From NCBI GenBank assembly GCA_002426575.1, contig DIRE01000041.1, positions 30,896 through 76,638 on the forward strand: a DNA stretch of 45,743 nt, written 5' to 3'. Of this stretch, positions 17,014 through 26,147 are shown piece after piece. Position numbers and translations under genes: made by a program. This DNA is from Clostridiaceae bacterium UBA5444 (GTDB taxonomy: Bacteria > Bacillota > Clostridia > Clostridiales > Oxobacteraceae). Numbering within the stretch: the stretch's first letter is position 1; the number at the start of each line of letters is the position of its first letter. A model generated the notes under the pieces. The model did not search any database and was not told the origin of the DNA. It saw only the letters and a list, made by a program, of their open reading frames with translations.

Positions 17014-18373
17014 AGTTAACTTGCCCCTTTTTCTACAAAAGCCAATTAGATTTATTTACTACTCCATACCTGATAAATACAGGCTTGGTCCTGTGTTTAG
17101 AGATACATATGAATTTCTACAAAAATCCCAGTGGTGGACAGAAGAAAAGCATAATGAATATCAGCTTGAAGAGATAAAAAGGCTAATAAGGCATGCCTAT
17201 GATACTGTACCATATTATAAAAAGAAGTTTTACGAAGCAGGAATAATACCAAACTCTATACAAGACTTTGATGATATAAAAAAGATACCATATCTAACAA
17301 AAGAGGATGTACGCAATAATTTAGATGATCTTATATCTAAAAATTATAACAAAGATAAGCTAAAGGCCATTGTAACGGCTGGGACAACAGGGATACCGGT
17401 TAAAATATATGTAGATAGAAAGTATGATTTATCAAGAGAAAAAGCTTTTGTGGATCATATTTTTAAAAGGGTTGGATATAGAGCGGATAGGTACAACAAG
17501 TCTGCCGCACTTAGAGGGGATATTATAAAAAATGAAATATATGAATATAAAAACAGGATCCTAAACCTATCTTCATTTAAAATGACTAAGGACAATATCT
17601 TTAAATATATATATTTAATAGAAAAGTTTAACCCTCTATTTTTGTATGCATATCCATCCTCCATATCAATTATCTCTGATTATATTATTGAAAACAACAT
17701 GAATTTAAACACCCCAAACCTAAAATCAGTAATATGCGCATCAGAGAATATATATGATTTCCAAAGAGAAAAGATTGAGAAGGCATTTAAGGTAAAAGCA
17801 TTTAGCTTCTATGGTCAGGCAGAACATGTATCCATAGGGGGAGAGTGTGAAAAAAGCAGCTTCTACCACATGCAAAGCGAGTATGGATACACAGAGATAA
17901 TAAATAAAGAGGGGGAGGATGCATCTTATGAAGACGAGGTTGGAGAGATAGTATCTACAGGGTTTAGTAATTATGCAATGCCATTTATAAGATATAAAAC
18001 AGGTGATATGGCTATTTTCACTAATGAAAAATGCACATGCGGAAGGAATTATAAACTAATAAAAAGAGTAGAAGGAAGGAAAAGTGAATACTTTGTGGAT
18101 AGAGATGGAAACAAAATTACACTTACACGATCCGATGAGGCACTTTGGAGGGTTAGCAATAGTATATTTACATTTCAATACATTCAAAATGAGCCTGGAG
18201 ACGTAATACTTGAGATTGTTATTAAAAATGAATTTGGAAAACACGATTTAGAACTTATTAAAGAAGGCTTTAGAAAATTTTATCCCCAGTTTGATTTAGA
18301 AATAAAAATAGTGGGTAATATTGAGAGAACTGAAAGAGGAAAGCATATGTATCTAGTTCAAAATATTAAGTAG
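17006..18373 (+). CDS. PaaK/CapK-like adenylate-forming enzyme
   Basis: This 455-residue protein resembles phenylacetate-CoA ligase and coenzyme F390 synthetase-like proteins often found in capsule clusters. Such enzymes activate a carboxylic acid with ATP as an acyl-adenylate. The ATP motif TAGTTGIP lies at about residues 124-131; SFYGQAEHVSIGGEC, RYKTGDMAIF, CTCGRNYKLI and GRKSEYFVDRDG follow in the family order. ATG 17006 overlaps the polymerase stop by 8 bp; AAGGAG lies 13 bases upstream, slightly far. The acid activated here is unknown. Together with the acyltransferase-like proteins downstream it may supply an acyl or aminoacyl decoration; this is inference. Confidence 0.82.
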   Translation: MNKVNLPLFLQKPIRFIYYSIPDKYRLGPVFRDTYEFLQKSQWWTEEKHNEYQLEEIKRLIRHAYDTVPYYKKKFYEAGIIPNSIQDFDDIKKIPYLTKEDVRNNLDDLISKNYNKDKLKAIVTAGTTGIPVKIYVDRKYDLSREKAFVDHIFKRVGYRADRYNKSAALRGDIIKNEIYEYKNRILNLSSFKMTKDNIFKYIYLIEKFNPLFLYAYPSSISIISDYIIENNMNLNTPNLKSVICASENIYDFQREKIEKAFKVKAFSFYGQAEHVSIGGECEKSSFYHMQSEYGYTEIINKEGEDASYEDEVGEIVSTGFSNYAMPFIRYKTGDMAIFTNEKCTCGRNYKLIKRVEGRKSEYFVDRDGNKITLTRSDEALWRVSNSIFTFQYIQNEPGDVILEIVIKNEFGKHDLELIKEGFRKFYPQFDLEIKIVGNIERTERGKHMYLVQNIK

Positions 18374-18385
18374 AAGGTCATAGAT

Positions 18386-19459
18386 ATGAAAATAGTAATT
18401 ATAGGTCCATACCCACCTCCTTTTGGGGGTATATCTATCCATATTAAAAGGATGAGAATGTATTTACTTAAAAAAGGTATGAATGTATATATATACAACG
18501 AAATAAAAAACAGCAAACCCATATCAAATAACATATACCCTACAGGTTCATTTAAAAAATTCATGTTTAAAATACCATTTATAAAGGGTGATGTATTTCA
18601 CTTCCACTCAATAGATATAAGAGTAAGAATGATACTTGGAATATACAAACTGTTTAACAAAAAGATAGTGCTTACAATCCACGGAGAAAGCCTAAATGAG
18701 CAGCTCCAAAATTCAAACTTTATAACCAAGAAAGTACTTTTAAAAAGTCTAAAATCCATGAACAAAATAGTTTGCGTAAACCAAAATATAAAAGACAATC
18801 TATCCAATTTAGGAATAAATAAAGAAAGGCTAATATGCATACCAGCATTTATTGCTCCAATTGAAGATATGAATGATGAAAAGCATATTTCCCGGGAAAT
18901 ATGGGACTTTGTAGATGGCAGCGAGTTTTTAATATGCGCAAATGGATGGATAAGGCTTGAAAACAATGAGGATATATATGGAATGGATATGCTAATTGAA
19001 CTTATTAGTAAAATAAAAAACAGCGGGGTAAAGCTGATTATTGCACTACTTGGAGTTAAAAACCAAAGTGGAGAAGAAAAGGGCTACTACAAAGATTTAA
19101 AGAGCAGGATAGAATCATATGGCATAAAAAACAGAATATTTATCTATGAAGCAGAGGATACAGAGTTTTACCCAATACTTAAAAAAAGCAAGCTATTTAT
19201 AAGGCCTACTAACCAAGATGGGGATGCAATATCAGTTAGAGAAGCCTTATATTTAAACATACCGACCCTTGCAAGTGATGCAGCATATAGACCTGACGGC
19301 TTCATATTATTTAAAAAAAGAGACATAGACGATTTGTATAAAAAGACAATTTATGCGATAGAAAACCATGAAGCATGCAAAGAAGAATTAAAAAATATAC
19401 ATATAGAAGATAACGCAGAGGCTCTTTATAAAGTATATAATGAGCTTTCGAATATTTAG
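18386..19459 (+). CDS. Glycosyltransferase family 4-like
   Basis: This is a 357-residue GT-B glycosyltransferase. It begins with IVIIGPYPPPFGGISIHIKRM, the glycine-rich N-terminal loop of GT4 enzymes. The C-terminal domain has CANGWIRLENNEDIYGMDML, ALLGVK, IFIYEAEDTEFYPILKKSKLFIRPTNQDGDAISVREALYLNIPTLASD, in which the E of VREAL is the usual donor-binding acidic residue. It sits 12 bp after the PaaK-like gene with an AAGG site. Sugar specificity cannot be read. Confidence 0.87.
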   Translation: MKIVIIGPYPPPFGGISIHIKRMRMYLLKKGMNVYIYNEIKNSKPISNNIYPTGSFKKFMFKIPFIKGDVFHFHSIDIRVRMILGIYKLFNKKIVLTIHGESLNEQLQNSNFITKKVLLKSLKSMNKIVCVNQNIKDNLSNLGINKERLICIPAFIAPIEDMNDEKHISREIWDFVDGSEFLICANGWIRLENNEDIYGMDMLIELISKIKNSGVKLIIALLGVKNQSGEEKGYYKDLKSRIESYGIKNRIFIYEAEDTEFYPILKKSKLFIRPTNQDGDAISVREALYLNIPTLASDAAYRPDGFILFKKRDIDDLYKKTIYAIENHEACKEELKNIHIEDNAEALYKVYNELSNI

Positions 19460-19468
19460 GAGGTTTAG

Positions 19469-20545
19469 ATGGAGGTTAACATAGTAAATAATACAGAGGA
19501 TTTTTATAGACTAAAGGAGGCTTGGGAATACCTTGAAGCTCAAGATTATGATGCAACATATTACAGTACATTTGAATATATAAAAACCTGGTGGGAAGTT
19601 TACAAAAATGATAAAGATAAAAAACTATATATAATCTGTGTAACAGGAAATAAGGAAGTACTTGGCATTGCCCCTCTTTACATAGAGACGTTATATAAAA
19701 AGGTATTCTCATACAATGAATTAAGGTTCCTAGGGCAAGGTGACTTTGCTGGCCTTCTAATAAATAGACAAAAGGCATCAGAGAATAAAACAATAAAATT
19801 GATACTAAGCGAAATATTAAAAAACACTAAAGACTATGAGCGAGTGTTATTAACAAACATAAAACACACATCAGCTTTAGCCTCCTATGCTCTAAAAAGC
19901 TGCGAGATAAACAAATACTTTACCTATCTTGTAGAATGTCCTCAAGTCATCATAAATAATTACAAAGACTTTGAAGAATACAGAAAAGTATATAAAAATG
20001 TAAACGCTGCAAGATATAAAAACAAGCTAAAAAATGATATAGGCTATAACCTTAAAGCCACAATTGATAATGGGGACAGCATAATTCAAAAAATATCAGA
20101 TATACACATAAGTGAGCAGCAGCATTTAAGATATAAAAAGAAAATCCATGGCAGGTCAAGCCTGTTTGAAGACCCTAAAAGGTTATCATTTATAAGCAGG
20201 CTATACAAAGATAATGATAAGGTAATAACATTTACAATCGAAACACCAGAAGGAGAGATTATTATATACAATACATGCTATTTATATAAAAGAGTACTTC
20301 ATTCATGGAATACTGGCTATGACAAAAGGTACGAGAATTCAAGCCTAGGGAGAATAATAATACATGACATGGTAAACTACCTATTTGAAAATAGGATAGC
20401 AGATATATTAGACCTGGGGCCTGGAAGATACCCATGGAAGTTTGAATGGACAAGTGACTTTTTATTGGAATATAAACTAGACATGTGGAATGAAAATACT
20501 AAAAAGGGAAGAATACTTAAAAAATTATATGATTTAAAACATTGA
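19469..20545 (+). CDS. CelD/BioF2-like acyltransferase (GNAT-fold, FemAB-related)
   Basis: This 358-residue protein matches the CelD/BcsL type of acyltransferase often found in exopolysaccharide clusters; these share the double-GNAT fold with peptidyl-glycine FemAB transferases. It shows the family pattern of an N-terminal TYYSTFEYIKTWWEVY and LGIAPLYIE segment, the central FEEYRKVYKNVNAARYKNKLKN with its basic helix, and the C-terminal SWNTGYDKRYENSSLGRIIIHDMV and DLGPGRYPWKFEW. AGGAGG precedes the ATG, 9 bp after the glycosyltransferase. The acyl group and acceptor are unknown; a role in decorating the glycan is inferred from the neighbours. Confidence 0.75.
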   Translation: MEVNIVNNTEDFYRLKEAWEYLEAQDYDATYYSTFEYIKTWWEVYKNDKDKKLYIICVTGNKEVLGIAPLYIETLYKKVFSYNELRFLGQGDFAGLLINRQKASENKTIKLILSEILKNTKDYERVLLTNIKHTSALASYALKSCEINKYFTYLVECPQVIINNYKDFEEYRKVYKNVNAARYKNKLKNDIGYNLKATIDNGDSIIQKISDIHISEQQHLRYKKKIHGRSSLFEDPKRLSFISRLYKDNDKVITFTIETPEGEIIIYNTCYLYKRVLHSWNTGYDKRYENSSLGRIIIHDMVNYLFENRIADILDLGPGRYPWKFEWTSDFLLEYKLDMWNENTKKGRILKKLYDLKH

Positions 20546-20558
20546 TTGGAGAAATTCC

Positions 20559-22670
20559 ATGATAGATAACAAAAAAATTGTATATAACTCTTTAACCTAT
20601 TTCCTATTCTCTATAATAAGCCAGATACTAAACCTTATACTAATCCCTTTGTATACTAAAAATATAACCACAGATGAGTTTGGGCAGTACAACATTGTAA
20701 CCTCACTTCAAAGCTTCCTATCAATATTTATAACCCTTGGAATATTTTCAGGGCTAATGAGGTTTATGGGAGATACTGATGATAAACAAGGTATTAAAAA
20801 TACTGCACTTCATTTCTCCATTATATGGGGGGGTGCAATGTGCATAATAATAAAAATAATAGCGCCATTTGCAGCACCAATACTATTTAAGGGGGATCCA
20901 TTAGGGTATAAATATATAAATTACATTGCCCAAAATGCAAGCCTTCTTTGCATTATTTCTATCTATACAAGCTTTCTTTCAATGGAGTTTAAGGCCTTTA
21001 AAGCAAGCATTATAGAGGCCATTAAAATGATTTTGCTTATATCTTTAACATACTATAATTTGAAAATAAAAGCCGGCAGTGGCAGTATGCCAGGCATAAT
21101 AGGAATATTTCATTCTCAGCTTGTATGTTATGGAATGGTTGCAGCATGCCTAATATTAATAGATATAAAAAATATAAAGCTAAAAATAAAACTAAATCAG
21201 CTTAAATTAATGCTAAGTTTTGGGCTAGGCATCATACCGGGTCAGGTTTCATCATGGGTATTAACCCTTGTGGATAGGTATTTTATAAAAAATATGATAA
21301 ATTTAAGTGCAGTTGGAATATATTCAATGGGTTACAAAATAGGAATGATCATAGAGCCATTATTTTTAGCACCATTTCAAAGCACGTTTACCCCTTTTAA
21401 ATTCAGCGCATACAAAGAGAAAGAAGGAAAGCAAAAGATAATAGAATTTTTCAATGTGTATAATTTTTTAGGTTGGTTTGTAATATTAGGGTTGTCCTTA
21501 TACGCTGAAATGGCAATTAAAATACTTTCAACGTCTGATTACAGCAGTGCATATATTATAGTTCCCATAATAGCATTTTCGTACTATCTATGGGGAATGG
21601 GCTCATTTTATAACCTTGGGCTTATTTTTGCAAACAAGATGATGCTAAGCTCTGCTATTGTATCTCTAGCTGCGATTATAAATATTGTTTTAGATGCATT
21701 ATTTATCCCCCACCTAGGCATATATGGTGCAGCAATAGCAACCGCCTTATCATACGTTGCAGCAAATACCTTATACTTTTACCTTGGGAGGGGCCATTAC
21801 GATTTAGGGATTGGCTTACTTAAACCTTATAGATATGGAATAGTATTTTTATGCATATATATAATATATCTACTTACTAGACTTATTATAAAAAGTACTG
21901 CGCTGCAATTTTTTTCATCACTTTTTTTATGCGTTTTGTACATCGCAATGTGCATAGCCTTTAAATTAATATCATACGAGAGAGTAATAGACATGGTTAT
22001 TAAATTTATGGAGGAGAGAGGGCACATGAGAGTAAGAAACATACTTATACTAATAAAAAGTAGAGACTTTAAGGAAATATTTAAAAGAATTAAAGATAAA
22101 TTTGTAACTAAAATATACTCCTATAGATTAAATCTAAATAATTTGGAATTTGATAGACCTTCATATGAATATAAAGCGGTTTTATTAAACCATAGGCTGC
22201 TTAGGAAAATGGCTAGTGAATATAAAGATGAACTAGATAATGAAAAGGTAAATATACTAAAAGGCGTAATTGGGAATATGTTCTACAAATCCTATGTGAT
22301 TTTAGACAGGGAAGGGGAAATCTACGGATACTACCATGTAGCCCACAAAGATATATATGACACAATATCAAACACAACCATAGAAGTCAAAAAAAATTAC
22401 ATATATTTATATGATGGCTACATATTTAAAAAGCACAGAAGAAAAGGAGCCATAGAATTTGCACTTAAAACTATACTTATAAATGCACAAAGAAAAGGAT
22501 ACTACTACGCCATAGTAAATGTAATCGATGGAAATATAGCATCAGAAAATGCCATATATAAACTTGGATTTAAAAAGTATATGAAATACAACTGCTACCA
22601 TATAGGATTCATAAAAAAGACATTTAAAAATATTGTCTATGATGATTATGAGTATCAATATGAGTGTTAA
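20559..22670 (+). CDS. Wzx-type flippase fused to a C-terminal GNAT domain
   Basis: This 703-residue protein has two parts. Residues 1 to about 485 form a MATE/PST-like flippase with a dozen or more hydrophobic segments; it begins with SLTYFLFSIISQILNLILIPLYTKNI, a typical Wzx start that includes LYTK, and probably moves lipid-linked repeat units across the membrane. Residues from about 490 to 703 are soluble and resemble a GNAT acyltransferase, with YLYDGYIFKKHRRKGAIEFAL (acyl-CoA loop R-R-K-G-A) and NAIYKLGFKKY. The frame is uninterrupted. An internal ATG at 22026 (residue 490) is preceded by GGAGGAGAGAGGG and could yield the GNAT part alone. Separate Wzx proteins are about 480 long, so this is a true fusion or a merged gene pair. 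Confidence 0.85.
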   Translation: MIDNKKIVYNSLTYFLFSIISQILNLILIPLYTKNITTDEFGQYNIVTSLQSFLSIFITLGIFSGLMRFMGDTDDKQGIKNTALHFSIIWGGAMCIIIKIIAPFAAPILFKGDPLGYKYINYIAQNASLLCIISIYTSFLSMEFKAFKASIIEAIKMILLISLTYYNLKIKAGSGSMPGIIGIFHSQLVCYGMVAACLILIDIKNIKLKIKLNQLKLMLSFGLGIIPGQVSSWVLTLVDRYFIKNMINLSAVGIYSMGYKIGMIIEPLFLAPFQSTFTPFKFSAYKEKEGKQKIIEFFNVYNFLGWFVILGLSLYAEMAIKILSTSDYSSAYIIVPIIAFSYYLWGMGSFYNLGLIFANKMMLSSAIVSLAAIINIVLDALFIPHLGIYGAAIATALSYVAANTLYFYLGRGHYDLGIGLLKPYRYGIVFLCIYIIYLLTRLIIKSTALQFFSSLFLCVLYIAMCIAFKLISYERVIDMVIKFMEERGHMRVRNILILIKSRDFKEIFKRIKDKFVTKIYSYRLNLNNLEFDRPSYEYKAVLLNHRLLRKMASEYKDELDNEKVNILKGVIGNMFYKSYVILDREGEIYGYYHVAHKDIYDTISNTTIEVKKNYIYLYDGYIFKKHRRKGAIEFALKTILINAQRKGYYYAIVNVIDGNIASENAIYKLGFKKYMKYNCYHIGFIKKTFKNIVYDDYEYQYEC

Positions 22671-23877
22671 CACTAACATTGAAATTTGCAAGTGGTACAA
22701 CAATTCATCATCACCAGTTATGCTTTTCATTGATGACCTTGCAAATGTTTGGGTTGACTTAAATGGAAATGGAAAAGTTGATTTAGAAGAAGATTGGGGA
22801 TATGCAAAAAATGAGGAAAACTCCTCATTTACATTTCTAAATAAAAAGCTGCTAAAGCTCTTCCCCTACATAAAAATTACATTTTTCACTCCTGTAGGAA
22901 TAAGAGTTGGAATGATAGAAAATTCAAGCATTAAATCCATATCTAAAATGATAAATTGTGATGAGGAGACTAAAAAGTTTTTTAAAACAATCTATGATAA
23001 TCCTAAATTTGAAATAGCCTACCATGGAACAACTCACGGAAAAGTAGGAGATAAAAGTGATGATTTTGTACAAGAATGGGAGATTTTTAAAGATTTAGAT
23101 GAGGCAGTAGATACTATAAATTATGGTAAGGAAATATATAAAGATGTATTTGGAAAGCATCCAAAAGGCGGAAAATACTGCGGATATGAATCTAATGAAT
23201 ATAGCGATGAAAGCATAGACAAAACAGGATTTCTATGGTGGTGCAGGTACTATAATAGGGGAATTGTAGATAACAAAAATTGCAGTATAGGGGGAAAGGA
23301 CACAAACTCCATAACCAATTTTGATATAAAAACATTTGGGGAAAATAAGGTAATAGATATTCCAACTACACTAGATGGGGAGATGTTTAAAGATTTATTA
23401 AGCCTAAATCCTAATATAAATACACTTAAAGGATTAGTTAAGTTTATATTTAGAAGATATTTTATATATAGGGAAATAAAAAAGATAGATTATCTATTAA
23501 AAAATAATCTAATAATTAGCATACAAGAGCATATATCTCCTGCAAGAGATGATGGAAGAAGGCAGACTCCAAATATATTTGATGATCTAGACAGCCTAAT
23601 ATATATTTTTAATTTTCTAAAGGGCAAAAATGCGTGGTACTGCACCTGCATAGAGCTTGCATCCTATGTATACAATAGGGAGAATTCAAGAATTGTAGAA
23701 GATGGGGGCAATAAGTTTCACATAGAGTATAAAGACAGAGATGGTTTAGAGCATAAAAACATTTCAATTAAGATTGAAGGCGCAAGATACATTCTACCCC
23801 CATCAGGAGGGGCCATAACAGGGAATGCTGGGGTATTTAATATACCAATACAGAATGGATACTATGAGTATTGTTAG
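22660..23877 (+). CDS. NodB-like polysaccharide deacetylase-family protein with EF-hand-like loop
   Basis: This protein of about 405 residues has the layout of a metal-dependent deacetylase: FIDDLANVW (D25, D26) as motif 1, AYHGTTHG (HxxxH) as motif 2, and SIQEHISP near the C-terminus, where the family has its last His. Between the first strand and the next helix sits DLNGNGKVDLEED (residues 33-45), a perfect match to the 12-residue EF-hand/dockerin calcium loop. No signal peptide is visible. Several start codons are possible (TTG 22633, ATG 22639, 22642, 22648, 22660); none has a strong ribosome site, and all overlap the preceding gene, so coupling is likely. It may deacetylate an N-acetyl sugar of the glycan precursor; this is inference. 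Confidence 0.68.
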   Translation: MSVNTNIEICKWYNNSSSPVMLFIDDLANVWVDLNGNGKVDLEEDWGYAKNEENSSFTFLNKKLLKLFPYIKITFFTPVGIRVGMIENSSIKSISKMINCDEETKKFFKTIYDNPKFEIAYHGTTHGKVGDKSDDFVQEWEIFKDLDEAVDTINYGKEIYKDVFGKHPKGGKYCGYESNEYSDESIDKTGFLWWCRYYNRGIVDNKNCSIGGKDTNSITNFDIKTFGENKVIDIPTTLDGEMFKDLLSLNPNINTLKGLVKFIFRRYFIYREIKKIDYLLKNNLIISIQEHISPARDDGRRQTPNIFDDLDSLIYIFNFLKGKNAWYCTCIELASYVYNRENSRIVEDGGNKFHIEYKDRDGLEHKNISIKIEGARYILPPSGGAITGNAGVFNIPIQNGYYEYC

Positions 23878-23888
23878 GGGGCGGGTGC

Positions 23889-25196
23889 TTGGAATACTTA
23901 AATATAATAAAAAGAAGAATATGGATAGTAATTGGGCTAACATTAGTAGCTGCTGCATTAAGCGGCTTATTAAGTATATTTGTTATAGACCCAATATATG
24001 AAGCAAAGACTTCTCTAATCGTTACAAGGGTTTCAAAGGAAAATGATAAAATGCGGTATGATGAGATACTAATGTATCAAACTCTTGTTAAAACCTACTC
24101 AGAACTTGCCAAAAGCAGGGCAGTGGCTAAAGATGCCATATCAAAGCTTAAAATTAATATAACTCCAGATGAGCTAATAGAAAACCTTAGGGTAAGCCCA
24201 AAGCCTGATACCCAGATTATTGAGATTGCGGTACAAGATAAAGATCCTAAAAAAGCATATAACCTAGCAAATATATTATCAGAGGTTTTTATAGAAAAAG
24301 TTCAGACCATTATGAACTCTGATGATGTAAAGATAATGGATATGGCTGAAATGCCAAGGATGCCAATCAAGCCAAAGGTCTTTTTAAATATAATGCTTGC
24401 AGGGTTTACTGTATTTTTAGTTTCCGTTGGAATAATATTTTTGATTGATTACATGGATAATACAATAAAAACTGAAAAAGACGTGGAAAGGTATATTAAG
24501 GTTCCCGTTTTATCCACCATACCTTATACTAAATCAAAGGTATTTGATTTAGAATCTCCTGTATCAGAAAACTATAGATCACTTAGAACAGGCATTAAGT
24601 TTGCTACATTTGAAAAGGATATAAAAACTATTGTGGTTACAAGTGTAGGGCCTAGTGAAGGGAAAAGCACTATTACACAAAACCTTGGGACATTAATGGC
24701 TGCGTCTGGGAGCAGGGTTTTACTAATGGAGGGAGATTTAAGAAATCCTACAGTACATAAAAACTTTTCTATAGATAATAATACGGGCCTTACAAATATA
24801 TTAACAACAGATGCATCATATAGGCTATATATAAAAGAATCAGGGGTTGACAATTTAGATATTATACCTTCAGGTCCTAAGCCTCCAAACCCTGCAGAAC
24901 TTTTAGGCTCATTAAGGATGAAATACCTAATTGATAATTTAAGGTATGAATACGACTATATATTTATAGATACCCCTCCAGCTTTTATAGTTACTGATGC
25001 TTCAATATTATCTTCCTTTTGTGATGGAACAATACTTGCCATAGCATCAGGTAAGACGAATATAGAAAGTGCAGTAAAAACAAAAGATACGCTATTAAAG
25101 GTAAATGCAAATATAATTGGAGCTGTATTAAATAAAGTAAAAGGCGAGAACATAAAAAAATACTATAATTACTATACAAAGAGCAGTAAAATCTAG
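23889..25196 (+). CDS. Fused Wzz-type chain-length protein and bacterial tyrosine kinase
   Basis: This 435-residue fusion of a CpsC/Wzz-like transmembrane domain with a CpsD/BY-kinase domain controls polymer length and export by autophosphorylation. Two membrane helices lie near residues 14-34 and 160-181 and flank an extracellular part. The kinase has Walker A GPSEGKST (254-261), a Walker A' segment LLMEGDLRNP with Glu281 where Asp is usual and D283 retained, and Walker B FIDTPP (D361). It ends in a tyrosine cluster, Y425, Y426, Y428 and Y429. The TTG start at 23889 is chosen for the G-run at 23877-23885. In most Firmicute clusters these genes come first; here the fusion is last. Confidence 0.9.
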   Translation: MEYLNIIKRRIWIVIGLTLVAAALSGLLSIFVIDPIYEAKTSLIVTRVSKENDKMRYDEILMYQTLVKTYSELAKSRAVAKDAISKLKINITPDELIENLRVSPKPDTQIIEIAVQDKDPKKAYNLANILSEVFIEKVQTIMNSDDVKIMDMAEMPRMPIKPKVFLNIMLAGFTVFLVSVGIIFLIDYMDNTIKTEKDVERYIKVPVLSTIPYTKSKVFDLESPVSENYRSLRTGIKFATFEKDIKTIVVTSVGPSEGKSTITQNLGTLMAASGSRVLLMEGDLRNPTVHKNFSIDNNTGLTNILTTDASYRLYIKESGVDNLDIIPSGPKPPNPAELLGSLRMKYLIDNLRYEYDYIFIDTPPAFIVTDASILSSFCDGTILAIASGKTNIESAVKTKDTLLKVNANIIGAVLNKVKGENIKKYYNYYTKSSKI

Positions 25197-25218
25197 AGGA
25201 TTAAAGTCCCTCTAGATT
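25190..25218. terminator. Hairpin overlapping the two convergent stop codons
   Basis: A perfect 10-bp inverted repeat, AATCTAGAGG with CCTCTAGATT, around a 9-nt loop spans the last codons of the kinase gene and of the minus-strand radical SAM gene. It has no T-run, so it is at best a weak bidirectional terminator. Confidence 0.45.
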
Positions 25219-26100
25219 AAAGTAAGGAGTAAAGGATGTATCTGCACTTTCAAAATCCTGTATAAACCCATTTTCAAGCCCAATAGATAATGCATAATCA
25301 ATTAGCCACTCATAGGACTTTTTAGAAATCTTTTTATTTATCTCAGGATAGTCCTTTGCCTTATATAAAGGAATGTACTGGCACATTAAACTTATATATA
25401 TACTTTTTGGCAGATTCTTGGCTATCCAGTCGAGAATCTTTTTTGATTCAGGCAATAGCCCTGGAAGCAGAAGATGCCTTATTATTACCCCTTTTTTTAT
25501 GCCCTCCCCCTCAAATACGGGAGATCCAACCTGCCTATACATTTCAAGTACAGATTCAGAAGCATATTTAAAATAGTGGGGAGTTTTTGAGTATTTAACT
25601 GAATATATGTCATTATAGTATTTAATATCTGGAAGATAAACATCAACAATTCCTTCAAGCATCTTTAAAGCGTGAGCACTTTCATACCCATTTGAATTAT
25701 ATATAATAGGAAGATTAAGCCCTTTTTGCTTTGCAATCTTTATGCTTTCAATTATCTGGGGTATATAGTGAGTTGGAGACACAAGGTTTATATTTTGGGC
25801 ACCCTTTTCCTGAAGAATAATATATATATCAGAAAGTCTTTCTATAGAAACATCTTTGCCAAACCTCTCTTGACTTATATCAAAGTTTTGGCAAAACACA
25901 CAGCTCATACTGCAGTTTGTAAAAAATACAGCCCCAGAGCCATTCCCAAAGCTTATACACGGCTCCTCCCACTTATGGAGCATCGCCTTAGACAGCTTTA
26001 CATTATATCCTGCACCGCAGTACCCAACCTTTCCATCTAATCTATTTATTCCGCATTTTCTTGGACACAATTCGCATTTTTTTAGCAATATACTTTCCAT
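25201..26100 (-). CDS. PflX-type radical SAM protein (PflA homologue)
   Basis: This 299-residue radical SAM protein belongs to the uncharacterised PflX group related to pyruvate formate-lyase activating enzyme. The radical SAM cluster motif CSMSCVFC (CxxxCxxC) is near residue 65. An N-terminal Cys-rich segment, CELCPRKCGINR with YCGAG, probably binds a second metal site. SAM-binding regions include VSPTHY and YNSNGYES. ATG 26100 is chosen for GAGGTG upstream; a start ten codons earlier lacks a site. The substrate is unknown. It is a lone minus-strand gene between the two polysaccharide clusters with its own promoter, and is not obviously part of either. Confidence 0.88.
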   Translation of the reverse strand: MESILLKKCELCPRKCGINRLDGKVGYCGAGYNVKLSKAMLHKWEEPCISFGNGSGAVFFTNCSMSCVFCQNFDISQERFGKDVSIERLSDIYIILQEKGAQNINLVSPTHYIPQIIESIKIAKQKGLNLPIIYNSNGYESAHALKMLEGIVDVYLPDIKYYNDIYSVKYSKTPHYFKYASESVLEMYRQVGSPVFEGEGIKKGVIIRHLLLPGLLPESKKILDWIAKNLPKSIYISLMCQYIPLYKAKDYPEINKKISKKSYEWLIDYALSIGLENGFIQDFESADTSFTPYFNLEGL

Positions 26101-26118
26101 TAAAAACACCTCATAAAA

Positions 26119-26147
26119 ATTATAGACCATGGGATAGGGGTAATCAA
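26119..26147 (-). promoter_or_regulatory. Promoter of the PflX-type gene
   Basis: On the minus strand TTGATT (26147-26142), 17 bases and TATAAT (26124-26119) form a near-consensus sigma-A promoter, giving a start near 26112 and a leader of only about 12 nt that still contains GAGGTG. Confidence 0.75.
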
